A DNA stretch of 64,000 nucleotides from Candidatus Methanoperedens nitratireducens. GTDB taxonomy: Archaea; Halobacteriota; Methanosarcinia; Methanosarcinales; Methanoperedenaceae. The position numbers were made by a program, and so were the translations under genes. This document shows, piece after piece, positions 26,706-36,185 of the stretch. A model generated the notes under the pieces. It was not told where the DNA came from. It did no database searches and worked only from the letters and a program-made list of their open reading frames with translations. Numbering within the stretch: position 1 is the stretch's first letter; each line of letters opens with the position of its first letter. The stretch lies in assembly GCF_000685155.1 (NCBI RefSeq), contig NZ_JMIY01000007.1, forward strand, positions 237,041 to 301,040. The letters are read 5' to 3'.

Positions 26706-27656
26706 TCAAATCCTGTTTATTCCATACGATTCAAGTATTACTTCCCCGTTCAGATGACCTGTGTGATAGGTTTTTCCTGTCTCAAGGTCGTTCACTGTTA
26801 TCTCAGCAGGCGCGAAGACATTTGCATCTATCTTGAAGAAATCATAACCTGCATCCTTGAATGTCCTGTAGAATGGTTTTCCGTAGTCCCTGGATGTGGA
26901 TGATGGTACCTGCTTGAATCTCTCCTCATCGATCCCTCTGACCGTCAGGTATACAGAGCCGTAGTATATCACGCTGTCATTGGTACTGCCCATGGCTTTC
27001 ACATCATCCTTTACAACAGGTGCTATTGGAGCACTTCCTGTGCCGCTTACGATCCTGGTTGTATCATATCCAAGTTCGTTAAGCTTGAATACCGCAGTCT
27101 CAACCACGCGTCCTGAGACCTGCACAGAACCAACTATGCTTGCAGTTGGGGCAACTAATGCTATTACATTGGAAGATTCGACATGACATGCGTCTGCGAT
27201 AGTATCTATGACCTTTTCATCAGGGAGCTGGTTTGATTCAAGGGCAATAACAGCATGATCGTAATCATCTTCATATTTAATGCGTTCATACGTCTTCTTC
27301 GGCTTTAGCGCAAGGGCTCTTGCCGGGCCTGAACCCATTGCGAAGTACTTATCTACGCTGATCCTCCAGCCTGCTTTCTGGGCACCGAGGCAGGATATTG
27401 CAGGATGATCTGTAGTAATATCTATAAAAGCAAACGGGATATCATTTACTTTATGCACTGTGATCGAACTTGATCCAAATCCTCCCATACAGATATCAGT
27501 AAACAGCAAGCCCGCCTCATAGCTTCCGTCTACGTTTATCCCGCAATCTATGATCCTGCTTCCGTTTTTAAGTTCGATCGCCTTTACTTTTAGCTCATCT
27601 GACCAATCAATCATTTCCTCTGCAATTTCCATTGCTTTTTCATTGACACTTAACAA
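26706..27656 (-). CDS. mch: Methenyl-tetrahydromethanopterin cyclohydrolase
   Basis: 316 residues, the normal Mch length. It interconverts 5,10-methenyl-H4MPT and 5-formyl-H4MPT in the C1 branch of methanogenesis or its reversal. Family features are the start [34 protein letters not shown] (about 43-59), [33 protein letters not shown] and [19 protein letters not shown]. It shows that the organism uses tetrahydromethanopterin-type C1 chemistry. It is a single gene, convergent with tfs 3 bp away, with its own upstream region shared with thyA. Confidence 0.95.
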   Translation of the reverse strand: MLSVNEKAMEIAEEMIDWSDELKVKAIELKNGSRIIDCGINVDGSYEAGLLFTDICMGGFGSSSITVHKVNDIPFAFIDITTDHPAISCLGAQKAGWRISVDKYFAMGSGPARALALKPKKTYERIKYEDDYDHAVIALESNQLPDEKVIDTIADACHVESSNVIALVAPTASIVGSVQVSGRVVETAVFKLNELGYDTTRIVSGTGSAPIAPVVKDDVKAMGSTNDSVIYYGSVYLTVRGIDEERFKQVPSSTSRDYGKPFYRTFKDAGYDFFKIDANVFAPAEITVNDLETGKTYHTGHLNGEVILESYGINRI

Positions 27657-27770
27657 AATAATTCACCACACAGTACACATAGTAGGTAGAATACATTAAT
27701 AAGGGTTTTGAAACTATCAAAACCAGAACATCAATAACCTTTAATCCTATGTACTCAAGAATAGGCATTC

Positions 27771-28460
27771 ATGAGATATCCTCCAACCAACCTCATTCAG
27801 GCCATCAGTCTTGCCGATGCATGGGCGCAGGCAGTGAATTTTGTCATGAAATACGGTATGGAGATAAAGACAGAATACGGTCCAATGTCAAAGGATATAT
27901 GTTCTGTTATTGAAATCCAGAAGCCTTATATGGAACCCATGCTGCACCCCCAGTTTCCCACAAAGGAGATGCATGTAAAGGAATATTTGAAGCAGTGGGA
28001 GCGGGATTATGACTGGAAAAAGCAGGGTTTTGAGTATAACTACATGGACCGGCTGGTAAACTATCCATCACGTGACATGGATGTGGATCAGTTAAAAGCA
28101 ATAAGAGATTTTCTTTCTCAGGGTGTCTCACGCAGACGGCAGGCGATCACATGGATACCCCAGCGCGATCTTTTTGTGAAAGAAGACCAGCCCTGCCTTC
28201 AGCGGCTCTGGTTTAGGGATCTTAATAATGGGAACGCTGAGATGCACTGTATGTGGCGCTCACGCGATTTATATGCAGCATGGAATAGCAACATGGTCGG
28301 CCTCCTTACGATGGTAAGAAGAGAGATCCTTGAGCCTAATAATCTAAAACTTGTTAAGGTCGTGGATTTCTGCAATTCACTGCATATCTATGAAGCAGAC
28401 TGGGAAGCCGCATCAGCGGTAAAGCCCCTGCCGATTAGCCCGCAGATGATGCGGTTTTAG
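27771..28460 (+). CDS. thyA: Thymidylate synthase (archaeal ThyA type)
   Basis: 229 residues, shorter than bacterial ThyA as is usual for methanogen-type enzymes. The catalytic cysteine is C142 in KEDQPCLQRLWFRD. The nucleotide-binding stretch AEMHCMWRSRDLYAAWNSNM (about 157-176) replaces the bacterial R-S-D...N block, and VVDFCNSLHIYEADW carries the conserved histidine/tyrosine. It makes dTMP from dUMP; in these archaea the C1 carrier may be tetrahydromethanopterin-related rather than folate. It is a single gene, followed by 321 bp holding a copy of the dyad repeat. Confidence 0.92.
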   Translation: MRYPPTNLIQAISLADAWAQAVNFVMKYGMEIKTEYGPMSKDICSVIEIQKPYMEPMLHPQFPTKEMHVKEYLKQWERDYDWKKQGFEYNYMDRLVNYPSRDMDVDQLKAIRDFLSQGVSRRRQAITWIPQRDLFVKEDQPCLQRLWFRDLNNGNAEMHCMWRSRDLYAAWNSNMVGLLTMVRREILEPNNLKLVKVVDFCNSLHIYEADWEAASAVKPLPISPQMMRF

Positions 28461-28781
28461 GCCATAACTGGAGCATTGAAGTTTAATTTCAGTGATTACA
28501 ACAGTATTTTGTTTTCTTCAAATAATCACATGTATAGTCAAGAAAGCCCCTGCGGGGGCAAAATTATTAACAACGAACTTATACTAACTCAAAACGAACT
28601 CTTGGAGTTCGTTCCAGTTCGTTTATGTTCGTTGTTTTTAGACTATCAGATTTCAAGATGAGGAGGAAGAAATGCGTTTATACTTTCCTATACGTTAAAA
28701 AAAGTTAGCGGGCAGCAATATTGTTATATTAGCGCCCATTTTGTCCTAAAATAGGAATCTAATCTATTCTATTATATAAAT
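28461..28781. other. 321-bp intergenic region carrying a dyad-repeat copy
   Basis: No convincing gene is seen. The region holds a short GC hairpin (CCCCTGCGGGGGC, 28547-28559), the six-heptamer dyad repeat (28569-28636), and an inverted pair AGCGGGCA/TAGCGCCC near 28706-28738 that could be part of a terminator. A 61-codon frame at 28476 crosses the dyad repeat and is taken as spurious. No GGTGATTACCAA terminal repeat was found on either side of this copy. Confidence 0.55.
28569..28636. repeat. Six-heptamer dyad repeat, copy 3 (diverged)
   Basis: Units are ACGAACT (28573), ACTAACT (28583), ACGAACT (28594), then AGTTCGT (28606), AGTTCGT (28616) and TGTTCGT (28626). Outer ends AACAACGAAC and GTTCGTTGTT are perfectly complementary over 10 bp. 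The spacing (10-11 bp) and 3+3 order are kept although the bases between the heptamers differ from copies 1 and 2. This argues that the heptamer array, not just common descent, is being maintained. Confidence 0.88.
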
Positions 28782-28970
28782 TTAATATTTTCTTGGTTTG
28801 TGGTTCTGGTAGCATTCTCTGCAGTATACCGGTCTGTCACCTGATGGTACAAAGGGTACTTCTGTCTCTTCATGACAGTCTGCACAAGTTGCTTTGTGCA
28901 TCTCCCTCGGACCGCTCGGTCTGAAACCGCCTCTTCCACTGCGGAAGCCGCCTCTTCTTTCGTTACTCAT
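28782..28970 (-). CDS. Small CxxC/CxxC zinc-ribbon protein with Gly/Arg-rich N-terminus
   Basis: 62 residues from ATG at 28970, which has a GGAGATATAT site in front. The N-terminus is rich in G and R (RRGGFRSGRGGFRPSG, RGG-like, so possibly RNA-binding), followed by a CADCHEETEVPF...YCRECYQ ribbon (CxxC, 17 residues, CxxC). This CxxC-x17-CxxC type is widespread in archaea and bacteria and has no firm function. It is a single gene, divergent from the XRE regulator. The frame extends 8 codons upstream but without a ribosome site. Confidence 0.82.
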   Translation of the reverse strand: MSNERRGGFRSGRGGFRPSGPREMHKATCADCHEETEVPFVPSGDRPVYCRECYQNHKPRKY

Positions 28971-29107
28971 ATATATCTCCGTAGTTATAATCAATCAACC
29001 TAAAATAAGCACACACAGACGGGATAACCCCGGGCTCTATACCTTACCTAATAAGCCAACTGATATAGTGTCAATAACAACACGTTCATATATAAACTCT
29101 TTGTAAT

Positions 29108-29902
29108 ATGTATAACATGACTGAAAAGACATCTATTACTTCCACACTCTCCTCTTCTCCTCCTGGTATTAACAGTCATTATCAGGTTATCAGGAACAAA
29201 TTAGCTGAAAAAATGGCCGGGGAGATCACACTTTCAGATAAACCGGGAGAGGTATTAAAAAAATGGCGCACAAGTTTTGATATTTCCCAGTCCGATCTTG
29301 CTTCATTTCTGAAAATCTCTCCTTCTGTGATAAGCGACTATGAGTGTGGAAGAAGAAAATCTCCGGGTATTTTTATCATAAGCAGAATTGTGGATGCTAT
29401 CCTCCATATTGATATGGGGCGAGGGGGAGCGAAAATACATTCCTATGAGAGCATGCTACGAGAAGGTTTTAGTGCAGATACAATTTATGTTATTCATGAG
29501 TACCTCTCACCCATATCTGTTAGAGAATTTACAAAACTGATCATGGGAGAAGTTGTATACAATCCAGGCAGTGAGCATATAAAACCATTATATGGATACA
29601 CTATAGTTGATAGTTTAAGGGCTATTCTCCAGCTCTCCAGCAACGAGTTTATGAAGCTATACGGATTGAGTTCTGACAGGGCTATGATTTTCACAGGAGT
29701 ATCCACAGGCAGATCGCCTCTGGTAGCCATCAGAGTGACCAACTTAAAACCTGCTTTAATTGTAATTCACGGAATCCGTGCATCTCAGGTTGATAAAATA
29801 GCAGCCAAAATCGCTGAGATAGAACATATACCGCTAATTACTACAGCCATGCAGACTGCCGATCTTGTTCGTGCACTTCAGTCGCATGACATAAATAGTT
29901 AG
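29108..29902 (+). CDS. XRE-type transcriptional regulator (archaeal, COG1709-like)
   Basis: 264 residues. A helix-turn-helix of the Cro/XRE type spans about 46-97 (VLKKWRTSFDISQSDLASFL, then ISPSVISDYECGRRKSPG). The C-terminal 150 residues (SADTIYVIHEYLSPISVREF, GYTIVDSLRAILQLSSNEFM, IRVTNLKPALIVIHGI, then HIPLITTAMQTADLVRALQS) form a ligand-binding-like domain found in methanogen regulators. It is a single gene ending 14 bp from the convergent HdrD-like gene. Its target is unknown; the neighbouring Hdr genes are candidates by position only. M4 at 29117 is an alternative start. Confidence 0.83.
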   Translation: MYNMTEKTSITSTLSSSPPGINSHYQVIRNKLAEKMAGEITLSDKPGEVLKKWRTSFDISQSDLASFLKISPSVISDYECGRRKSPGIFIISRIVDAILHIDMGRGGAKIHSYESMLREGFSADTIYVIHEYLSPISVREFTKLIMGEVVYNPGSEHIKPLYGYTIVDSLRAILQLSSNEFMKLYGLSSDRAMIFTGVSTGRSPLVAIRVTNLKPALIVIHGIRASQVDKIAAKIAEIEHIPLITTAMQTADLVRALQSHDINS

Positions 29903-29916
29903 AAGCAGGCTTACGC

Positions 29917-31341
29917 CTACTTCTTCTCAGCCTCTTTTTTGGTCTCATTGGAGGCCTCTTTCTGCGCTTTCTCTGTGGCCTCCTTGGGTGATTCCTTGGG
30001 TGCTTCTTTTGGAGCTTCTTTCTTTGGCTCTGCAGGCGGCTTGGGAGGTATGGTCTGCGTCCTGAACAGGTCGCTTATTGTTTCTTTTGGCGCACCTGGT
30101 GCTGGAGATTTAATATCTGTTGAGAGCCCCATCAGATGTGCTGACAGCACCACAAGGTCATCCACTCTCATCTCAAGCTTGAGTTCATCCCTTCCGTCAA
30201 TGAGGTTTCGTCTGCAGAACGGGCATGTACTGATCAGTACCTCTGCTCCTGTTGCCCTGGCATCATTCACACGATCCTTGGCAATATTCAGCGCAAGGTC
30301 GGGTATTCCTGCCTTAACACCTCCACCCGCACCGCAGCATCTCTGCTCATGTCTGTTTCTCTCCATTTCGATAAGCTTCACGCCAGGCATGCTCTTCAAA
30401 ACTTTCCTTGGCTCTTCGAACACACCAACATGCCTTCCAAGGTGGCACGGGTCATGGTAGGTAACAGTCTTATCAAAGCTCTTTTCCCATTTTATCTTCC
30501 CTGCATCAAGCTGCTCTGCCAGCAACTGGGACATGTGGATTGTCTCAAATGGCAGTGCTTTCCCATATGCCCGCGGCCAGTCTATCTTTGCAGCCCTGAA
30601 GCATCCTGCACATGCAAACACTACTCTTTTTGCGCCTCTGGCTTTAAGTGCCTCGATATTGTGCAGTGCAGTCTGTTTTGGTACATCACCGAGGTGCTGC
30701 TGCCCTGTTCTTATGAGCGCTGAGGCACAGCACCACTCATCCTCACCAAGAACCATAAAAGGAACATCGAGCTTATTCAGTATCCGTGCCGTGTTGACGC
30801 ACAGAACCTGCTGGTTATATCCTGCCGTGCACCCGATGAAATACGCAAGATCGGATTTCTCTGCGATCTTGATATCAGGCGTCATCCAGACAAGACGGTC
30901 TTTTTGCTGTTTGAGATACGGGTTGTGTCCATCTCCTATGAGCTTGGGGAAGAGACTCTGCTTGCCGTATGGGCCTGTTCCGTGCTTCACAAGGTTTGCA
31001 CGTGTGGATTCCCACAGTTCTATCGTGTCTATGCCCGCACAGCATACTGTGCCGCACATCCCGCATGTGGTGCAGTTGTAGAGATCATCCGTGAACTTCT
31101 TGATCTCCTCCTCAGGGATCGAAGCAGGCCCGAAGAGCTTTGCCCTCCAGCCGTAGCTTCTGGTTACAAAGTCCCTCCACCGCAGGATCTTATCCCTTGG
31201 CTCAATGGCCTGATCCTTATCTCTTGCATTGTATGCCGGACAGTACTTAACACACTCGCCGCATCGTGTGCATGCGTCGTATTCCATAAGCTGTATGGGT
31301 GTGAGATTCTCAAGTGAAATCGCGGGTTTATTTTTTGTCAT
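29917..31341 (-). CDS. HdrD/DsrK-like iron-sulfur oxidoreductase, copy A
   Basis: 474 residues from ATG at 31341, with GGAGTGAT in front; a GTG three codons earlier overlaps the stop of the cytochrome gene. Two 4Fe-4S motifs, [12 protein letters not shown] (about 25-36) and [11 protein letters not shown] (about 91-101), precede two CCG domains: C...WCCAS...CAGC and DPCH...QRCCGAGGG...CPFC. These ligate the noncubane clusters of HdrD-type subunits. The protein is probably cytoplasmic and bound to the membrane cytochrome b encoded just upstream, exchanging electrons between a thiol/disulfide couple and a membrane carrier. The last 45 residues are a K/E/P-rich tail ([20 protein letters not shown]), longer than in copy B. 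Confidence 0.9.
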   Translation of the reverse strand: MTKNKPAISLENLTPIQLMEYDACTRCGECVKYCPAYNARDKDQAIEPRDKILRWRDFVTRSYGWRAKLFGPASIPEEEIKKFTDDLYNCTTCGMCGTVCCAGIDTIELWESTRANLVKHGTGPYGKQSLFPKLIGDGHNPYLKQQKDRLVWMTPDIKIAEKSDLAYFIGCTAGYNQQVLCVNTARILNKLDVPFMVLGEDEWCCASALIRTGQQHLGDVPKQTALHNIEALKARGAKRVVFACAGCFRAAKIDWPRAYGKALPFETIHMSQLLAEQLDAGKIKWEKSFDKTVTYHDPCHLGRHVGVFEEPRKVLKSMPGVKLIEMERNRHEQRCCGAGGGVKAGIPDLALNIAKDRVNDARATGAEVLISTCPFCRRNLIDGRDELKLEMRVDDLVVLSAHLMGLSTDIKSPAPGAPKETISDLFRTQTIPPKPPAEPKKEAPKEAPKESPKEATEKAQKEASNETKKEAEKK

Positions 31342-31346
31342 TTTTA

Positions 31347-32168
31347 TCACTCCTGAGGATTGACCTCTGCATAGCCGCCTTTATTGATCATTATTACAAG
31401 CGGAGTAACAAACATGTGGAATAACTTACTGAAGGGTAGATAAGCAATGAATAGAAGGGAGAATACCTCATGGAACAGCACTAAAGGATTATTGAAAAAT
31501 CCAGGTGCTACTGTCTCATATGCGCTTACCAGCATTCTTTCCTCAACACCATAACTCACACGCAGACCCTGCGCCCAGAAGCCTGTAATTATAATTATGC
31601 TTAATCCTGCAAGAGCTATCCAGTCAACACTTGTATCTCTTGCTGAAGGTACGTCCGCAAAGGCAACTCTCCTCACTATTGCGATCACTATTCCCGCAAG
31701 GAGTATGTAGCCAAACACATTATTAGGGAGTTCTAGTGTTCTCCAGAAGTCTGCAAAGAATTGAAAATCAGTGCCTTTCACAAACGGACCGTAGAACTCA
31801 GCACCAGCCGCCGCTACTGTAAGTATGAATAACCCCATCCATCCCCAGAAAATGAGCATATGCATCAACCATTCTGTCTTTCTCCTGCGCCATATCCTGC
31901 GCTGTAGAAATACGTCCAGAGCAATAATCCCGAGGGCGGGTCCTATACCTTTTTCAAAGGTTTTTTGGAACATTAATTTAAGGGTACCCCATGCACCTAC
32001 CGGTTTTGTGGCACCTTCAGGGACTCCTCGTCCCCATTTATCCAGTTGCATATATATTCCGACAAGGAACAAGATTATCGAAATGATCGCTACAACAACC
32101 ATTATTCTGTAATCTATAAAGAGTGCATCAAATACTGTCTTACCAAATATCTCAAGGCCTTCTGTCAT
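31347..32168 (-). CDS. NarI/HdrE/DsrM-like cytochrome b membrane subunit, copy A
   Basis: 273 residues with about six membrane segments. Candidate heme b ligands are histidines in [12 protein letters not shown] (about 100-111), [11 protein letters not shown] and [10 protein letters not shown] near the C-terminus. The [10 protein letters not shown] entry and a C-terminal FHxxF pattern are as in NarI/DsrM-type quinone- or methanophenazine-reactive subunits. It starts with GGAGGATAAAA before ATG and has a TATA box at 32217-32229. The HdrD-like gene follows within 6 bp. Together they resemble HdrDE/DsrMK membrane electron-transfer modules. Confidence 0.86.
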   Translation of the reverse strand: MTEGLEIFGKTVFDALFIDYRIMVVVAIISIILFLVGIYMQLDKWGRGVPEGATKPVGAWGTLKLMFQKTFEKGIGPALGIIALDVFLQRRIWRRRKTEWLMHMLIFWGWMGLFILTVAAAGAEFYGPFVKGTDFQFFADFWRTLELPNNVFGYILLAGIVIAIVRRVAFADVPSARDTSVDWIALAGLSIIIITGFWAQGLRVSYGVEERMLVSAYETVAPGFFNNPLVLFHEVFSLLFIAYLPFSKLFHMFVTPLVIMINKGGYAEVNPQE

Positions 32169-32216
32169 TTTTATCCTCCGTATCTGCCTGAATGGCTTTT
32201 CTTCTCCTAAGAATCA

Positions 32217-32229
32217 CTTTTATATTAAG
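32217..32229 (-). promoter_or_regulatory. TATA box of HdrE-like copy A
   Basis: CTTAATATAAAAG on the minus strand, about 50-60 nt upstream of the ATG at 32168, giving an expected leader of about 25 nt. The same box (CCTAATATAAAAG) is kept at 34603-34615 for copy B, so the promoter was part of the duplicated unit. Confidence 0.6.
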
Positions 32230-32323
32230 CTTTCGTTGTAAACGGCTGTGGGGTTATAAACAAATACGACAGGATTAACTCACCATATAATAACTTCCTT
32301 AACAATTTTATTTATAATCAGAT

Positions 32324-33673
32324 CTATTTCTTCTCTTCCTTTGGCGCTTCTTTCTTTGGCTCAGCAGGCGGTTTGGGAGGGATGGTCTGCGTCCTGAACA
32401 GGTCGCTTATCGTTTCTTTTGGCGCACCCGGAGCTGGAGACTTAATATCTGTTGAGAGCCCCATCAGATGTGCCGATAATACCACAAGGTCATCCACTCT
32501 CATCTCAAGCTTGAGTTCATCCCTTCCATCAATGAGGTTGCGCCTGCAGAACGGACACGCGCTGATCAGTGCCTCGGCGCCTGTTGCCCTGGCATCATTC
32601 ACGCGGTCCTTGGCGACATTCAGCGCAAGGTCGGGTATACCTGCCTTCACGCCTCCACCCGCACCGCAGCATCTCTGCTCATGTCTATTCCTCTCCATTT
32701 CGATAAGCTTCACGCCAGGCATGCTCTTCAAAACTTTCCTTGGCTCTTCGAACACACCAACATGCCTTCCAAGGTGGCACGGGTCATGGTAGGTAATAGT
32801 TTTATCAAAGCTCTTTTCCCATTTTATCTTCCCTGCATCAAGCTGCTCTGCCAGCAACTGGGACATGTGGATTGTCTCAAATGGCAGTGCTTTCCCATAT
32901 GCCCGCGGCCAGTCTATCTTTGCAGCCCTGAAGCATCCTGCACATGCAAACACTACTCTTTTTGCGCCTCTGGCTTTAAGTGCCTCGATATTGTGCAGTG
33001 CAGCCTGTTTTGGTACATCACCGAGGTGCTGCTGCCCTGTTCTTATGAGCGCCGAGGCACAGCACCACTCATCCTCTCCAAGAACCATAAAAGGAACATC
33101 GAGCTTATTCAGGATCCTTGCCGTGCTGACGCACAGAACCTGCTGGTTATATCCAGCCGTGCACCCGATGAAATACGCAAGATCGGATTTCTCTGCGATC
33201 TTGATATCAGGCGTCATCCAGACAAGACGGTCTTTTTGCTGCTTAAGATACGGGTTATGCCCATCTCCTATGAGCTTGGGGAAGAGACTCTGTTTTCCAT
33301 ACGGGCCTGTTCCGTGTTTCACAAGGTTTGCACGTGTGGATTCCCACAGTTCTATCGTGTCTATGCCCGCACAGCATACTGTGCCACACATCCCGCATGT
33401 GGTGCAGTTGTAGAGATCATCCGTGAACTTCTTGATCTCCTCCTCAGGGATCGAAGCAGGCCCGAAGAGCTTTGCCCTCCAGCCGTAGCTTCTGGTTACA
33501 AAGTCCCTCCACCGCAGGATCTTATCCCTTGGCTCAATGGCCTGATCCTTATCTCTTGCGTTGTATGTAGGGCAGTATTTAACACACTCGCCGCATCGTG
33601 TACACGCATCGAATTCCATAAGCTGTATGGGTGTGAGATTCTCAAGTGAGATCGCGGGTTTATTTTTTGCCAT
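32324..33673 (-). CDS. HdrD/DsrK-like iron-sulfur oxidoreductase, copy B
   Basis: 449 residues starting [13 protein letters not shown]. All cysteine motifs of copy A are kept: [23 protein letters not shown], both CCG domains (EDEWCCAS...FACAGC and YHDPCH...QRCCGAGGG...ACPFC). Outside the tail it differs from copy A at only about nine residues (for example PTYN for PAYN, VSTAR for VNTAR). The tail is shorter, ending [11 protein letters not shown]. Its partner cytochrome b lies 62 bp upstream. The near identity next to more diverged cytochromes suggests gene conversion or strong selection on this subunit. Confidence 0.9.
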   Translation of the reverse strand: MAKNKPAISLENLTPIQLMEFDACTRCGECVKYCPTYNARDKDQAIEPRDKILRWRDFVTRSYGWRAKLFGPASIPEEEIKKFTDDLYNCTTCGMCGTVCCAGIDTIELWESTRANLVKHGTGPYGKQSLFPKLIGDGHNPYLKQQKDRLVWMTPDIKIAEKSDLAYFIGCTAGYNQQVLCVSTARILNKLDVPFMVLGEDEWCCASALIRTGQQHLGDVPKQAALHNIEALKARGAKRVVFACAGCFRAAKIDWPRAYGKALPFETIHMSQLLAEQLDAGKIKWEKSFDKTITYHDPCHLGRHVGVFEEPRKVLKSMPGVKLIEMERNRHEQRCCGAGGGVKAGIPDLALNVAKDRVNDARATGAEALISACPFCRRNLIDGRDELKLEMRVDDLVVLSAHLMGLSTDIKSPAPGAPKETISDLFRTQTIPPKPPAEPKKEAPKEEKK

Positions 33674-33735
33674 CTGTATCTCTTCTGTTTATATAGATTA
33701 TATTGTTCGATAGGTTGCTAACTATTTAATATCTT

Positions 33736-34554
33736 CTACGGATTTACCTCTACATAGCCGCCTTTGTTTATCATTATTACAAGCGGGGTCACAAACATAT
33801 GGAAGAGCTTGCTGAAGGGTAGATAGGCAACGCAGAACAGCAGCGTAAATACCTCATGGAACAATACTACAGGATTATTGAAAAACCCTGGTGCTACTGT
33901 TTCGTATGCGCTTACCAGCATCCTTTCCTCAATACCCAGATTCATCCGAAGACCCTGCGCCCAGAAGCCTGTAATTATAACGATGCTTAATCCTGCAAGA
34001 GCTATCCAGTCAACACTTGTGAATCTTGCAGGCGGAACGTCTGCTAAGAAAATTCTCCTCACTATTGCAATAGCTATTCCACCCACAAGCATATAACTGA
34101 ATATATTATTGGGAAGTTCAAGTGTTTTCCAGAAGTCTGCAAAGAATTGAAAATCAGTGCCTTTCACAAACGGACCGTAGAACTCAGCACCAGCCGCTGC
34201 TACTGTAAGTATGAATAATCCTACCCATCCCCAGAAAATGAGCATATGCATCAACCATTCTGTCTTTCTCCTGCGCCATATCCTGCGCTGTAGAAATACG
34301 TCCAGAACAATAATCCCGAGTGCGGGTCCTATACCTTTTTCAAAGGTTTTTTGGAACATTAATTTAAGGGTACCCCATGCACCTGCCGGTTTTGTGGCAC
34401 CTTCAGGGACTCCTCGTCCCCATTTATCCAGTTGCATATATATTCCTGCAAGGAACAAGATTATCGAAATGATCGCTACAACAACCATTATTCTGTAATC
34501 TATAAAGAGTACATCAAATACTGTCTTACCAAATATCTCAAGGCCTTCTGTCAT
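33736..34554 (-). CDS. NarI/HdrE/DsrM-like cytochrome b membrane subunit, copy B
   Basis: 272 residues, same layout as copy A with the candidate heme histidines kept ([30 protein letters not shown]). The first 150 residues are nearly the same as copy A. The second half varies: IFSYMLVGGIAIAIVRRIFL against [30 protein letters not shown] against [10 protein letters not shown], and one extra residue in LLFCVAYLPF. The variable part includes the helices that would face the quinone or phenazine site, so the two copies could serve different carriers or partners (inference). Confidence 0.86.
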   Translation of the reverse strand: MTEGLEIFGKTVFDVLFIDYRIMVVVAIISIILFLAGIYMQLDKWGRGVPEGATKPAGAWGTLKLMFQKTFEKGIGPALGIIVLDVFLQRRIWRRRKTEWLMHMLIFWGWVGLFILTVAAAGAEFYGPFVKGTDFQFFADFWKTLELPNNIFSYMLVGGIAIAIVRRIFLADVPPARFTSVDWIALAGLSIVIITGFWAQGLRMNLGIEERMLVSAYETVAPGFFNNPVVLFHEVFTLLFCVAYLPFSKLFHMFVTPLVIMINKGGYVEVNP

Positions 34555-34602
34555 TTTTAGTCTCCGTATCTGCCTGAATGACTCTTCTTCTCCTAAGAAT
34601 CG

Positions 34603-34615
34603 CTTTTATATTAGG
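34603..34615 (-). promoter_or_regulatory. TATA box of HdrE-like copy B
   Basis: CCTAATATAAAAG (minus strand) matches the box of copy A apart from one base and lies at the same distance from the ATG at 34554. The divergent glycosyltransferase-like gene starts at 34635, only 20 bp beyond, so its promoter must overlap or lie within this duplicated leader. Confidence 0.55.
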
Positions 34616-34634
34616 CTTTCGTTGTAAACTACTC

Positions 34635-36185
34635 ATGGCTAAAACCCTGAGTTCCCTGAGATTTATCATGCTACCGGAAAGATGGGTTGATATTATCACT
34701 AATAGATTCCTGATCTATATATTTGTATTGATCATACTAAGTATTTACATAACTGGCAGCCCTCATTTTAATTACAGGTTCCCATTTCATGCAGATGAAT
34801 GGCATAATATAAAAATCGCCCAGGAGATATTAAAAGAGGAAAAAATAATCCTGTATAATCCATTTCTCGCCGGGAATCCATATTATATCAATTTCAATGA
34901 AGAAGCACACGGGGTTACAAATACCAACTCTGCTATGTGGCAGATTAACTACAATCTCCTTGTTGCGTTATCAAGTCTCTTCACAGGAATCCCTGCCCTG
35001 GAGATGGGACTGATCCTTCCCACACTCTTTACCTTTATAATGTCTTTTAATACCTTTATCCTGGTGCGGTATCTTACAAAGAACGATCTTCCTGCATTTA
35101 TGTCGGGTGTTTTTGTCATGACCCTTAAAAGTAATGTAACTTTTCTTGGCCCGTGGTTCCTGGTGGCATCCTCTTTCGGCCTTGCATTTATACCCTTAAT
35201 TCTCTACCTTTTTCTAAAATCACTGGTCTCAGGTAAATATCTTCCGATACTTCTGTTTGTCTTTGCAGCCACTACGTTAGCGCATCCAGCCTCAGCGATC
35301 ATATTCATTCCGATATTTGGCCTCTACATGATATTTAATCCCAGGATAGTCAAACATAATAAAAACAGATTCCTCATCTCCATTGCCATATTACTTATTT
35401 TGCTGCTTGTGATCGTCCCTTTTGAGGGTTCTGTTATAAGCTATATTGTAAAGATACTTAAGGTACTGATCTTCCCGCGCTCAGACCCGATCAATGGGTT
35501 CGTCGCTGTAATGCAGTTCCCGGCGTACATGGGAATAATAGCCTTCGTACTCTCAATTTTCGGCCTCTTTAAAACAATGACGGAGGATGAGGCAAAAATA
35601 CTTCCTTTGTCGGTGGATGCGCTTCTTCCCCTTATACTGGCGTACATCTACCTTGGATATGCCTTCTTAGCCCCGTATGAGCGGGTGGTTCTGTATATCT
35701 CTGAGATCCTGATGATCCTGGCCGGGATCGGGCTGTACCACATATATCGATCAATCGGGAATAAAAGAACTGCTGTAATACTTATTGTTATGATCTTAAT
35801 TCTTCAGATCAGTTCAATACCTGCTTACAGGGATGATATACCGCTGATAATGGGACCGGAGGAATACGGGGCGATCCTGTGGTTAAGAGATAATGCTCCA
35901 CCAGATGCGGTTGTCCTGGCAGCTCCGGGAAGCTCTGAAGCAATCGGTGTGATCGGTGGCCAGAAGGTAATATCCATTATGCGGGGAAGGCTGGGATCAA
36001 GTGAAGAGAGTATTAATAAGAGCATGGGATTTTTCAGAGGAAATACTGAGATGAAAGAGAAAATCCTGTTAGAGCTAAAACCTGATTATGTGTACAGCAG
36101 GGAAGAGATAAGTCTGGAATCCCTGGAATTAGTACATAGCGAGAATAAGATATATATCTACAAGGTAAGATGGCAGAGCTATTAA
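34635..36185 (+). CDS. GT-C type membrane glycosyltransferase (first gene of glycan operon)
   Basis: 516 residues from ATG at 34635. A frame extending to 34578 runs back through the duplicated leader of the cytochrome gene and is rejected. There are about 11-12 membrane helices. After the first helix, NYRFPFHADEWHNIKIAQEI carries the acidic DE motif typical of the GT-C catalytic loop. The C-terminal soluble part (EYGAILWLRDNAPPDAVVLA, then GGQKVISIMRGRLGSS) resembles the end of archaeal oligosaccharyltransferase-like or PMT-like proteins. It overlaps the DUF362 gene by 16 nt. It probably transfers a lipid-linked sugar outside the membrane; donor and acceptor unknown. Confidence 0.72.
   Translation: MAKTLSSLRFIMLPERWVDIITNRFLIYIFVLIILSIYITGSPHFNYRFPFHADEWHNIKIAQEILKEEKIILYNPFLAGNPYYINFNEEAHGVTNTNSAMWQINYNLLVALSSLFTGIPALEMGLILPTLFTFIMSFNTFILVRYLTKNDLPAFMSGVFVMTLKSNVTFLGPWFLVASSFGLAFIPLILYLFLKSLVSGKYLPILLFVFAATTLAHPASAIIFIPIFGLYMIFNPRIVKHNKNRFLISIAILLILLLVIVPFEGSVISYIVKILKVLIFPRSDPINGFVAVMQFPAYMGIIAFVLSIFGLFKTMTEDEAKILPLSVDALLPLILAYIYLGYAFLAPYERVVLYISEILMILAGIGLYHIYRSIGNKRTAVILIVMILILQISSIPAYRDDIPLIMGPEEYGAILWLRDNAPPDAVVLAAPGSSEAIGVIGGQKVISIMRGRLGSSEESINKSMGFFRGNTEMKEKILLELKPDYVYSREEISLESLELVHSENKIYIYKVRWQSY

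Larger units (their letters stand above)
29917..34629. repeat. Tandem duplication of a cytochrome b / HdrD-like gene pair
   Basis: The unit 29917-32243 (promoter, cytochrome b, HdrD-like) is repeated at 32324-34629. The similarity includes the TATA region and 5' leader of the cytochrome gene (CTTTCGTTGTAAAC upstream edge in both). The HdrD-like proteins differ at only about nine positions outside the C-terminal tail. The cytochrome proteins differ at many more, mostly in the C-terminal half. Copy B has a 62-bp gap between its two genes where copy A has a near overlap. Confidence 0.93.

Noticed and set aside
32681-33649. 322-aa open frame opposite the HdrD-like copy B gene
   Set aside because: It is a shadow of a cysteine- and GC-rich gene; copy A has the same frame broken into pieces although the proteins are nearly identical.
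34578-34634. Upstream start of the GT-C gene
   Set aside because: This stretch is the duplicated leader of the divergent cytochrome gene, also present at about 32190-32243 where no such gene exists.
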